Both the position numbers and the translations under genes were made by a program. Positions 21,481-33,086 of a stretch of 64,000 bases of DNA are shown here, one piece after another. Origin of the DNA: Actinotalea sp. JY-7876 (GTDB lineage Bacteria; Actinomycetota; Actinomycetes; Actinomycetales; Cellulomonadaceae); NCBI RefSeq assembly GCF_014042015.1, contig NZ_CP059493.1:1426001-1490000 (forward strand), in the 5' to 3' direction. Below the pieces are notes generated by a model. The model did no database searches, was not told where the DNA came from, and saw only the letters and a program-made list of their open reading frames with translations. Position 1 is the stretch's first letter, and every line of letters starts with the position of its first letter.

Positions 21481-22445
21481 CGCAGGGTCCGTCCCGTCAG
21501 GTCGAGGAAGACGTCCTCGAGCGTGCGCCCGCCGGTCGACAGCGAGCCGATCAGCAGCCCTCGCTCGGCGGCCCAGCCCGTGACGGCGTGCACCAGGACC
21601 GGGTCGGCGGCCGCGAGGACCTCGAGGGTGCCCGGGGTCGCCGACGGCACCTCCTGCACCTCTGCCGGGCGACCGGCGGCGGTGAGCGCGGCGCGCAGCG
21701 ACGGCGCGGTCCCCGGGGGGTTCACGGTGACGCGCACGACGTCCTGCGCGCCCACGAGCTCCGCGGTCGTGCCCGACGCGATGACCCGGCCCTCGTCCAC
21801 CACGACGACGTGGTCGGCGAGCGCCTCCGCCTCGGCGATCTGGTGGGTGGTCAGGACGATGCTGGTGCCGGCCGCGCGCAGCTCGTGGACGAGGTCCCAC
21901 ACGGCCAGCCGCGCCTGCGGGTCCATGCCGGCGCTGGGCTCGTCGAGGAACACGACGTCGGGCCGCCCGACGACGGCCGCCGCGAGCGCCAGCCGCTGCC
22001 GCTGCCCGCCCGACAGGCGTCGGACCTGCGTGCGGGAGAACGCGCCGATGCCCAGGCGCTCCTCGAGCTCGCCCACGTCGCGCGGTGCCGCGTACATGGC
22101 CGCCACGTGGCGCAGCGCCTCGCCGGCCGGCACCGTGCTCGGCAGGCCGCCGTCCTGCAGCATGACCCCGACGCGCGGGCGCAGCCGGCGAGCGTCGCGC
22201 ACGGGCTCGAGACCGAGCACGCGGACCGAGCCGCCGTCGGGCGAGCGCAGGCCCTCGCAGCACTCGACGGTCGTGGTCTTGCCCGCCCCGTTGGGCCCCA
22301 GGAGGGCCGTCACCGCGCCGTGCCGGGCGACGAGGTCCACGCCGTGGACGACCTCACGCCGCCCGTACCGCTTCACGAGCCCGGTGACGGCGACGGCGAC
22401 GTCGTCCGGCACGGGTGCGGCGTCGAGCGCGGTCGAGTGGGGCAC
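21477..22445 (-). CDS. ABC transporter ATP-binding protein (DrrA/CcmA-like)
   Basis: 322 residues. Walker A is GPNGAGKTTT, signature LSGGQRQRLALA, Walker B VVFLDEPSAGMD and H-loop VLTTHQ. After the ATPase core there is an 80-residue C-terminal domain of the DrrA type. I start at GTG 22445; the frame is open about 40 codons further but that stretch is low-complexity and enters the sufR promoter. TAGACT lies 8 nt before the GTG. The gene is divergent from sufR and may share its control region. Confidence 0.9.
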   Translation of the reverse strand: MPHSTALDAAPVPDDVAVAVTGLVKRYGRREVVHGVDLVARHGAVTALLGPNGAGKTTTVECCEGLRSPDGGSVRVLGLEPVRDARRLRPRVGVMLQDGGLPSTVPAGEALRHVAAMYAAPRDVGELEERLGIGAFSRTQVRRLSGGQRQRLALAAAVVGRPDVVFLDEPSAGMDPQARLAVWDLVHELRAAGTSIVLTTHQIAEAEALADHVVVVDEGRVIASGTTAELVGAQDVVRVTVNPPGTAPSLRAALTAAGRPAEVQEVPSATPGTLEVLAAADPVLVHAVTGWAAERGLLIGSLSTGGRTLEDVFLDLTGRTLR

Positions 22446-22453
22446 GAGGCGCG

Positions 22454-22459
22454 AGTCTA
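22454..22459 (-). promoter_or_regulatory. putative leaderless -10 of the ABC ATPase gene
   Basis: TAGACT on the minus strand, 8 nt before GTG 22445; no SD sequence is seen. Confidence 0.45.
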
Positions 22460-22557
22460 GGCGCGACCGCCCCCGCGGGGGCCGCCGCGGCCCCCCGGGG
22501 CCCGCTGCCACGGCGGTGACGTCGGTCACGACCGCCGCCAGGTGAGGCCCGCCTTCG

Positions 22558-22592
22558 TTGCGTGGAAGCAATTGGGCAACAAGGATGTTGCC
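22558..22592 (+). promoter_or_regulatory. suf promoter with SufR operator
   Basis: GGCAAC (22575-22580), spacer AAGGAT, GTTGCC (22587-22592) is a perfect inverted repeat. It contains CAAC-N6-GTTG, the site described for cyanobacterial SufR. A weak promoter fits around it: TTGCGT at 22558-22563 and AAGGAT at 22581-22586 with 17 nt between, so the -10 would lie between the operator half-sites and bound SufR would block RNA polymerase. TATATC at 22593-22598 is an alternative -10. Confidence 0.75.
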
Positions 22593-22660
22593 TATATCGC
22601 GGCCGGGCGGCCGCCCGTCGTGCGGCTCGTGCCGGACGGCGCCCAGGCGAGGAGGTGCAC

Positions 22661-23493
22661 GTGCCGGCAGTCATGACGTCGCGACCCGGCCTCGCCGCCG
22701 ACCCCGGCGCAGCGCCCGGCGCCCCCACCGAGCCGGCCGAGCAGACGACACGTCGGCGCATCCTGCGGCTCGTCGTCGAGGAGGGCCCGGTCTCCGCGGC
22801 GGACCTCGCCCGCGGCCTGCGGCTCACCACGGCCGGAGTGCGTCGGCACGTCGCGGCGCTCGAGCTCGCCGGCGAGATCGTGGTCCACGCCGTCGCCCCC
22901 GCCGGCGCGCCGCGCCGCGGCCGGCCGGCGCGCCGCTACGTCGCGACCGAGCGCGGCCAGGCCGCCCTGAGCAGCGCCTACTCCGACCTCGCGACCCAGG
23001 CGCTCGCCTTCCTCGCCGAGGTGGGCGGGCCGGACGCCGTGCGCGCCTTCGCCGACCGGCGCGTCGCGCTGCTCGAGGAGCGCCTGCTCGCGCACGACGC
23101 CGACGGCGTCCTCGCGGCCGGACCCCACCAGGCCCCCGTGACCGACCGCGTCGCGGCGCTCGCGACCGGCCTCGCCGCCGAGGGCTACGCCGCCTCGGTG
23201 CGTCCCGTCCCCGGCGGGCGCGCCGTCCAGCTGTGCCAGGGGCACTGCCCCGTCCAGGACGTCGCCGCGCTGCACCCCCAGCTCTGCGAGGCCGAGGCGC
23301 GGCTGTTCTCCCGTCTGCTGGACGTCCACGTCCAGCGGCTCTCGACCCTCGCCGCGGGCGGGCACGTGTGCACGACGCACGTGCCGGTCCCCACCGGCGC
23401 CACGACCAGCACCCGCACGACCCGGCACGACCGGAACGACGACCACCCAGCAGCATCCGACCGTCCCGCTCCCGGGACCGTGGAGGGAACACG

Positions 23494-23497
<4 letters not shown>
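22661..23497 (+). CDS. sufR: SufR, iron-sulfur-cluster-responsive repressor of the suf operon
   Basis: 278 residues. A winged helix-turn-helix of the ArsR/DeoR kind (about residues 25-95, [20 protein letters not shown]) is followed by a dimerisation and cluster-binding domain. Cysteines in [17 protein letters not shown] and HVCTTH can ligate a [4Fe-4S] cluster. In cyanobacteria and mycobacteria SufR holding a cluster represses suf and release of the cluster derepresses it. CGAGGAGG lies 5 nt before GTG 22661, which decides the start over GTG 22655 and ATG 22673. The stop overlaps the sufB start (ATGA). Confidence 0.93.
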
Positions 23498-24923
<1,426 letters not shown>

Positions 24924-24924
<1 letters not shown>

Positions 24925-26318
24925 TGGCCGACGCCGCCCCCGTCCCAGCCCCGCAACCCACCCGAGAGGCCCACACCACCGACATGGCCACCGACCTGAC
25001 GACCGACCACAGCCGGGCCGTCGCCGACGGCGCGCACACGCACGGCACGGGCGGCACGCCCGAGACGTCGCGCGCGGCACGCACGACGTCGTTCGACCTC
25101 GCCGCCTTCCCCGTGCCCAACGGGCGCGAGGAGGAGTGGCGCTTCTCGCCGGTCGACCGGCTCGCCCCGCTCTTCGACGCCGACGGCGTCGGCCTCGAGG
25201 GCACCGCCACGCAGGTCACGGTCGTCGAGGCGCCCGAGGTCCAGGTCGAGATCGTCGGCCGGGACGACGCGCGCCTGGGCACCGCCGGCAAGCCGGGGGA
25301 CCGGACCGCGGCGGTCGCGTGGTCCTCGTTCCGGGAGGCCACCGTGGTGACGGTCCCGGCCCAGGCCGTGGCCTCGACCGCGACGAGCATCCGCGTCGAG
25401 GGCCTGCCGGTCGCCGACGCCCTCCAGGGCGCCGCCGAGCCGTCGGCCGTCCACCTGCTCCTGCACGCCAAGCCGCTCAGCGAGGCCGTGGTGGTCATCG
25501 ACCACATCGGCCGCGCGGACCTGACCGAGACGATCGAGGTCGTCGCCGAGGACGGGGCGCACCTGACGGTCGTCTCGATCCAGGACTGGGCGCCCGGCTC
25601 CGTGCACGCGTCGTCGCACCGCATCCGCCTGGGCCGCGACGCGAGCGTCAAGCACATCGTGGTGACGCTCGGGGGCGACGTCGTGCGCGTCACGCCGGAC
25701 GCCGAGTTCACGGGCGAGGGCGGCTCGGTCGAGGCGCTCGGCCTGTACTTCGCGGACGCCGACCAGCACCAGGAGCACCGGCTCTTCGTCGACCACGCCG
25801 TGCCGTCGTGCCGCTCGCGCGTGACGTACAAGGGTGCGCTCCAGGGCGCCGGCGCCCACACCGTCTGGGTCGGCGACGTGCTGATCCGCGCCAACGCCGA
25901 GGGCACGGACACCTACGAGCTCAACCGCAACCTGGTCCTGTCCGACGGCGCCCGCGCCGACTCGGTGCCCAACCTCGAGATCGAGACGGGCCTCATCGAG
26001 GGTGCCGGCCACGCCTCGGCGACCGGCCGGTTCGACGACGAGCAGCTCTTCTACCTGCGCGCGCGCGGCATCCCCGAGGCCGACGCCCGTCGCCTCGTCG
26101 TCAAGGGCTTCTTCGCCGAGCTCGTGCAGCAGATCGGCCTGCCCGAGGTCGAGGAGCGGCTCGTCGCCGCGATCGACGCCGAGCTCGAGAAGAGCATGTC
26201 CGTCATCCAGCAGGCCCAGGGCGCGCCGGCCCCGGCCGGCCCGGTGGGCGTGCCCGGCACCGTGTCCGACTCCGAGCCCACCGACGTCTCGGCGAACAAC
26301 CCGGTCATCTCGGCATGA
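24924..26318 (+). CDS. sufD: Fe-S cluster assembly protein SufD
   Basis: 464 residues. It is the SufB paralogue that forms the SufBD heterodimer. The first 50 residues are a variable Thr/His-rich leader, followed by the SufD N domain (PNGREEEWRFSPVDRLAP). The beta-helix core contains HRIRLGRDASVKHIVVTLGGD and LYFADADQHQEHRLFVDH; the His in this last motif is linked to iron binding at the SufBD interface. The C-terminal SufC-contact helix is QLFYLRARGIPEADARRLVV. It overlaps sufB by one base and the Rieske gene by four. Confidence 0.95.
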
Positions 26319-26653
26319 GCGCCCAGCTCGCCTGCATGACGGCCGACGTCGAGCCGGGCACGGCGCTGCGCGTCGAGCTGGAGGGCGAGTCCGGACCCGT
26401 CCCCGTCGCCGTCGTGCGCGACGCCGACGGGCAGTGGCACGCCGTGAGCGACATCTGCTCGCACGGCCAGGTGTCCCTGTCCGACGGCGACGTCGACGGC
26501 TGCACGATCGAGTGCTGGCTGCACGGCTCGACGTTCGACCTGCGCACCGGACAGCCCCTCGCCCTGCCGGCCACCCGGCCCGTCCCCGTCTACCCCGTGA
26601 CGATCGACGGCGAGCGCGTGCTCGTCGACATCGACGTCACCGCCAACGTCTGA
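26315..26653 (+). CDS. Rieske [2Fe-2S] ferredoxin-like protein
   Basis: 112 residues, a single Rieske domain. The two ligand boxes are CSHGQ (residues about 48-52) and CWLHGS (about 67-72), giving Cys-X-His and Cys-X2-His. The protein is soluble and has no leader. It sits between sufD and sufC in the suf operon (ATGA overlap with sufD), a placement common in actinobacteria. It is annotated elsewhere as a non-heme-iron oxygenase ferredoxin subunit, but no oxygenase is near. A role as electron donor or cluster carrier in assembly is inferred. Confidence 0.92.
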   Translation: MSAQLACMTADVEPGTALRVELEGESGPVPVAVVRDADGQWHAVSDICSHGQVSLSDGDVDGCTIECWLHGSTFDLRTGQPLALPATRPVPVYPVTIDGERVLVDIDVTANV

Positions 26654-26663
26654 GGAGAACCGC

Positions 26664-29291
<2,628 letters not shown>

Positions 29292-29295
<4 letters not shown>

Positions 29296-29642
29296 CCACC
29301 ACGACCCCCGGGACACCGGGCCAGAGCCCGATGCCGCCGAACGCCGCGGACGTCGAGGAGGCGCTGCGCGACGTCATCGACCCCGAGCTCGGCATCAACG
29401 TCGTCGACCTCGGCCTGATCTACGGCGTCGCGCTCGACCAGAACAACCACGCCGTCATCGACATGACGCTGACGTCCGCGGCCTGCCCGCTGACCGACGT
29501 CATCGAGGACCAGTCCGCCGCGGCGCTCGAGGGCGTCGTCGACGGCTTCCGCATCAACTGGGTCTGGATGCCGCCGTGGGGCCCCGAGAAGATCACGGAC
29601 GACGGCCGCGAGCAGCTGCGCGCCCTGGGCTTCAACATCTGA
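29292..29642 (+). CDS. sufT: SufT, MIP18/DUF59-type Fe-S maturation factor
   Basis: 116 residues. The DUF59 core is present: DVEEALRDVIDPELGINVVD and the reactive Cys in LTSAACPLTDVI. The family helps deliver clusters to target proteins; SufT of Staphylococcus aureus is needed when demand for Fe-S proteins is high. It is the last gene of the suf operon and overlaps sufU (ATGA). A GC-rich hairpin follows. Confidence 0.93.
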
Positions 29643-29654
29643 GCCCTTGGGCGG

Positions 29655-29671
29655 CGCGCGCTCAGCGCGCG
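29655..29671. terminator. hairpin between sufT and the SDR gene
   Basis: CGCGCGC (29655-29661), loop TCA, GCGCGCG (29665-29671). The TCA loop is the reverse complement of the SDR gene's TGA stop. It is placed to end both convergent transcripts, but the alternating CG sequence makes this a moderate call. Confidence 0.5.
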
Positions 29672-30453
29672 ACGCCGAGAGCGTGCACGGGGCCGGCCTG
29701 GCCGCCGCCGATGAGGTCGCCGGCGTCGTCGTCCTGCGGACCCAGCCGGGCCGCGTAGACCTCGGCGTCGTCCTGGGGGTGGTAGCCGATGGCGTGTCCC
29801 GGCTCGAGGGAGAACCATCGGCGCGTGTTGCGCGAGATGGCCCAGACCACGTGCGCCCCGGGGACGTCGTGCGTCGCCGCGGCGTGGACGAGCCGGACGA
29901 GGTCGGCGTGCGAGAGCCACGTGGACAGCGCGCGGGTGCTCGACGGCGTCTCCTCGATCGTCCCGATGCGTGCCAGCGTGACCACGAGGCCGTGCCGGTC
30001 GGCAAGGAGCGAGCCCAGGGCCTCCACCGCCGCCTTGCTCGCCCCGTAGTAGGAGTCGGGCCGCGGCGGGAGGTGCTCGACCGGCGTCACCGGCACCGGC
30101 CAGGAGCCGACGGCGTGGTTCGAGCTGGCGACCAGGACGTGGCGCACACCCTCCTGAGCGGCGGCCTCGAGCACTACCCGCGTGCCGTCGACGTTCGCGC
30201 TCGCGAGCTCGTGCCAGGGCCGGTCGTGCGGGATGCCGCCGAGGTGCACGACCATGCCGGTGCCGCGCACGGCGTCCCGGACCGCCTCGGCGTCCGTGAG
30301 GTCCGCCCGGACGGCCGTCTCGCCCGGCTGGGCCGCCATCGGCTCCCGGTCGAGGAGGATCAGCTCGACCCCCTGGGCGCGCAGGATCGGACGGATCCCG
30401 CGAGCCGCTCTGCCCGCGGCCCCGGTGATCAGGTACGGCCTCCGTGATCCCAC
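29662..30453 (-). CDS. uronate-dehydrogenase-like NAD(P)-dependent SDR
   Basis: 263 residues, extended/atypical short-chain dehydrogenase. The Rossmann glycine motif is LITGAAGRAARG and the catalytic Tyr-Lys pair is in SYYGASKAAVEAL. Segments HLGGIPHDRPWHELASAN and HVLVASSNHAVGSWP match bacterial uronate dehydrogenases, which oxidise glucuronate or galacturonate to the aldaric lactone; related sugar dehydrogenases are possible. AAGGAGG lies 5 nt before GTG 30453. It is downstream of, and on the same strand as, the LacI-fusion gene, which suggests co-regulation in sugar breakdown. Confidence 0.82.
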   Translation of the reverse strand: MGSRRPYLITGAAGRAARGIRPILRAQGVELILLDREPMAAQPGETAVRADLTDAEAVRDAVRGTGMVVHLGGIPHDRPWHELASANVDGTRVVLEAAAQEGVRHVLVASSNHAVGSWPVPVTPVEHLPPRPDSYYGASKAAVEALGSLLADRHGLVVTLARIGTIEETPSSTRALSTWLSHADLVRLVHAAATHDVPGAHVVWAISRNTRRWFSLEPGHAIGYHPQDDAEVYAARLGPQDDDAGDLIGGGQAGPVHALGVAR

Positions 30454-30562
30454 TCGTGCCTCCTTGTCGCGATGATCAGGAGACACGATGTCCGGGAACG
30501 ACGGTGCTCGCATCCGGGAGGGGCGGGTACGTCGCGACGTCGACGGCGCTCGTGCGTCGCAG

Positions 30563-32569
30563 TCAGCCGTGGGTCGTCGCCCGGGCGTCATGCCCCGGCG
30601 CAGCCGCACGCACGCGGGCCACGGCGAACTGCGCCAGGTCCGCCGCGTCGTCCGCTCCGAGCCGCCGGTCGAGGACGACGGCGACGAGTTCGACGTGGTG
30701 CGACGTACCGGCCCCGATCGTCCGGAGGGCGTCCGGTGCGAGTGCGGGCCCGGCGCCGACGTAGTCCGCGACGCGGACGAACCAGGGGTGCACCTCGCCC
30801 GGCTGGACGAGCAGGAGCGTGCTCCACGCGTCGCCCGTGTACCGCGCGATCGCGAGCCACGGGGACCGGGAGCCGTGTGCGTCCCCGGTCCCGTCCGCTG
30901 TGAGCGTGGTCGTCTCCGCCGCGGGCGGCAGGCGCCAGAAGAGACCGCCGTAGCCTGCGCCGGGCCGCCCGCTCGTCGCCGGGCTCGCGATGACGACGTC
31001 GGCGTCGCGAGCGTGCAGGCGGCCCGACCACCCGAGCGCCCACGCCCCGACATCCCCGAGGACGAGCCCGGTGATCCAGCGTTCCTCGAGCAGCTGGTCC
31101 GTCCCGTGCTCATCGGTCCACCGCACGTCGTGCGCCAGCGTGGCCCGGTCGTGGCGGACCGACGCCGCCACGATCCGCTGGCGGCCGTGGTTCGACAGGA
31201 GCGTCGGGCCCTGGCCTCGGACGAAGGTGCGTCCGCCCCAGTAGGTCGTCCCGTTGACGTCGGGCACGGCCATCGAGACGCCGTAGTGGTGGCGGTGGTC
31301 TGCGGGCGTCACCTGCGTCAGGGCGACGCCGCCGAGCGAGTGCACGGGGTGCAGGTGGGGCCGCGGGCTGTGCACGCCCGGCATGGCCACCCCGTCCGCG
31401 TACCGGGCCAAGGGCTGGTCGCCGGCGGCGAGCACCCACCCGTCGCCCGCGCGCGTCCAGGTCGCCCGTTCCTCCGGGGCCATCCTGTGGAGGCCGGCGC
31501 GGTCGGTCGAGACCGTGGCGAGGCGCCGAGCGGGCGGCACCGGTCCGGTGCTCGACCGTGCCACGAGCTCCGGCATCACGAGGGGCGATCCAGGAACCGC
31601 CGTGGGGCGGCGCCGCGGCGGGGTCCGTGGTGCCGGCGACGTCATGAGCCCGTGCAAGAGCCCCCACGCGCGCCGGCCCAGGTCCGCCTGAGGCACGGAG
31701 ACCGTCGTCAGGGACGGGGTCGTGTACCGCGCGAGCTCCACGTCGTCGAACCCCGCGACCGAGAGGTCGGCGGGGACGTGGACCCCGATCTCGTTGAGGC
31801 GCGCGAGCAGGCCGATCGCGACCAAGTCGTTGAAGGCCACGACGGCCGTCGCCCGGGAGGCGAGGACGTCCTCGGTGACGCGGTAGCCGTCGTCGACCGT
31901 CGAGCCGCACGGCAGAGTCGTGACGCGCAGTCCGGGGTGCCGCTCGCGGGCCTCGTCGAGCGCCCGGCGGCGTAGCCCTTGCGAGGTGCTGCCGCGCGGA
32001 CCGGCGACGTAGGCGATCTCACGGTGGCCCAGTGCCACGAGGTGGTCGGCCAGGCTGCGGATCCCTGCGCCGTAGTCGACCTGCACGGTGGGGACGTCCG
32101 GTGTGCCGAGGTCGCGGTTGATCAGAACCGCGGGCTGGGCCTGGGCCAGGAGCTCCCGCAGGACGGGGTCGGGGCTGCGGGGGGCGGCGAGGATCAGGGC
32201 GTCGCATCTCAGGCGTGCCTCGAGCGCGATCTCCGCCTCCGCCGCCGCGTTCTCCACCGTCTCCGCCACGAGGAACCGGAAGCCGAAGGGCTCGGCCGCG
32301 GCGACCGCTCCCCGCAGGATCTGCTGGAACATCGGGTTGCCGAGGTCCGGGACGACCAGGGCCACGGAGTTGGTGCGGCCGAGCGAGAGGCTGCGCGCCA
32401 CGGTGCTGGGCCGGTACCGGAGGTCCGCGGCGGCGACGCGAACCCGCTCCGCGATGTCGGCCGCGACCGTGGCCTGGCCGTTCATGACCCGGGACACGGT
32501 CGCGCGCGAAACCCCTGCGGCGTCCGCCACCTGGGAGATCGTCGGCCCGCTCTTCGCGTGGCGCCGCAT
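30563..32569 (-). CDS. LacI-family regulator fused to a PmoA-like (DUF6807) domain
   Basis: 668 residues. Residues 1-60 are a LacI helix-turn-helix (TISQVADAAGVSRATVSRVM) with the hinge helix PSTVARSLS. Residues about 65-320 are the periplasmic-binding-protein-like effector domain (VALVVPDLGNPMFQQILRG to VAGFDDVELARYTTPSLTTV). After an Arg/Pro linker, residues about 375-655 form a second domain with YADGVAMPGVHSPRPHLHPV, DHRHHYGVSMAVPDVNG and THWGGR-like YWGGRTF, as in the PmoA/DUF6807 family. A normal LacI repressor ends near residue 340. The extra domain may be an enzyme on, or a second sensor for, the inducing sugar; its activity is unknown. AGAAGGGA lies 6 nt before ATG 32569. No frame break is visible, so the fusion looks genuine. 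Confidence 0.85.
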   Translation of the reverse strand: MRRHAKSGPTISQVADAAGVSRATVSRVMNGQATVAADIAERVRVAAADLRYRPSTVARSLSLGRTNSVALVVPDLGNPMFQQILRGAVAAAEPFGFRFLVAETVENAAAEAEIALEARLRCDALILAAPRSPDPVLRELLAQAQPAVLINRDLGTPDVPTVQVDYGAGIRSLADHLVALGHREIAYVAGPRGSTSQGLRRRALDEARERHPGLRVTTLPCGSTVDDGYRVTEDVLASRATAVVAFNDLVAIGLLARLNEIGVHVPADLSVAGFDDVELARYTTPSLTTVSVPQADLGRRAWGLLHGLMTSPAPRTPPRRRPTAVPGSPLVMPELVARSSTGPVPPARRLATVSTDRAGLHRMAPEERATWTRAGDGWVLAAGDQPLARYADGVAMPGVHSPRPHLHPVHSLGGVALTQVTPADHRHHYGVSMAVPDVNGTTYWGGRTFVRGQGPTLLSNHGRQRIVAASVRHDRATLAHDVRWTDEHGTDQLLEERWITGLVLGDVGAWALGWSGRLHARDADVVIASPATSGRPGAGYGGLFWRLPPAAETTTLTADGTGDAHGSRSPWLAIARYTGDAWSTLLLVQPGEVHPWFVRVADYVGAGPALAPDALRTIGAGTSHHVELVAVVLDRRLGADDAADLAQFAVARVRAAAPGHDARATTHG

Positions 32570-32810
32570 CGTGCGTCCCTTCTGCGACGGTGGCCGGGAT
32601 CGGGGCCGACCGTGACGTCGATGCGCTGGTCACGGGGGCGCGAGGGGTGCGGAGGCCCGACGCCTCCCGACGCCACGTCCAGGAATCGTCTCCCGTGCGC
32701 GGCGCGCCCAATCTAGCGACGGGATGCTGGGACCCGGTAGTGGCGCGTACGTCGAGCCGCCACGCGAGGTGCGCTGCCCGCAGCCGTGACCCTGCCCGAC
32801 GCCGTGACCC

Positions 32811-32840
32811 TTGCGGGACGGAGCGGCGGTCGGATACCTT
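32811..32840 (+). promoter_or_regulatory. putative promoter of the sugar-binding protein gene
   Basis: TTGCGG (32811-32816) and TACCTT (32835-32840) separated by 18 nt. The operator follows immediately, so a bound repressor would cover the transcription start. Confidence 0.55.
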
Positions 32841-32844
32841 CCCG

Positions 32845-32856
32845 GAAACCGGTTTC
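32845..32856 (+). promoter_or_regulatory. LacI-family operator
   Basis: GAAACCGGTTTC is a perfect 12-bp palindrome with a central CG, the usual form of LacI-family operators. It starts 4 nt after the -10. The likely ligand is the divergent LacI-DUF6807 protein, giving repression of the binding-protein and glycosidase genes in the absence of the inducing sugar. Confidence 0.75.
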
Positions 32857-33086
32857 TCGTCGACTTCCGACACCACGCTCAACGGAGAGCAGAAGGGCGC
32901 GCCGATCGTCCTCGCCGCTGTCCGACGAGCCGGGGGTCGGTACGAGCGGTGCACGGCGCAATCGCGCGACCCGTGGCCCGCGCGCCCCTGTCGCGCTCCG
33001 GGAGCCAGTGCGGCGGCTCGGCAGATCGACACGACCGCCCCCGCGACGGCGCGGGAGGCGAAGACCTGGCACACCGAAGGGATCAC

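Larger units (their letters stand above)
32570..33086 (+). other. 517-nt intergenic control region between lacI-fusion and sugar-binding protein genes
   Basis: I find no supported gene here. The interval holds a promoter and a LacI-type operator for the plus-strand gene (listed separately), and then about 230 nt of apparent leader RNA before the lipoprotein's start codon. The part next to the lacI-fusion gene (32570-32800) shows no second operator copy and no obvious promoter beyond its Shine-Dalgarno sequence. Confidence 0.7.
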
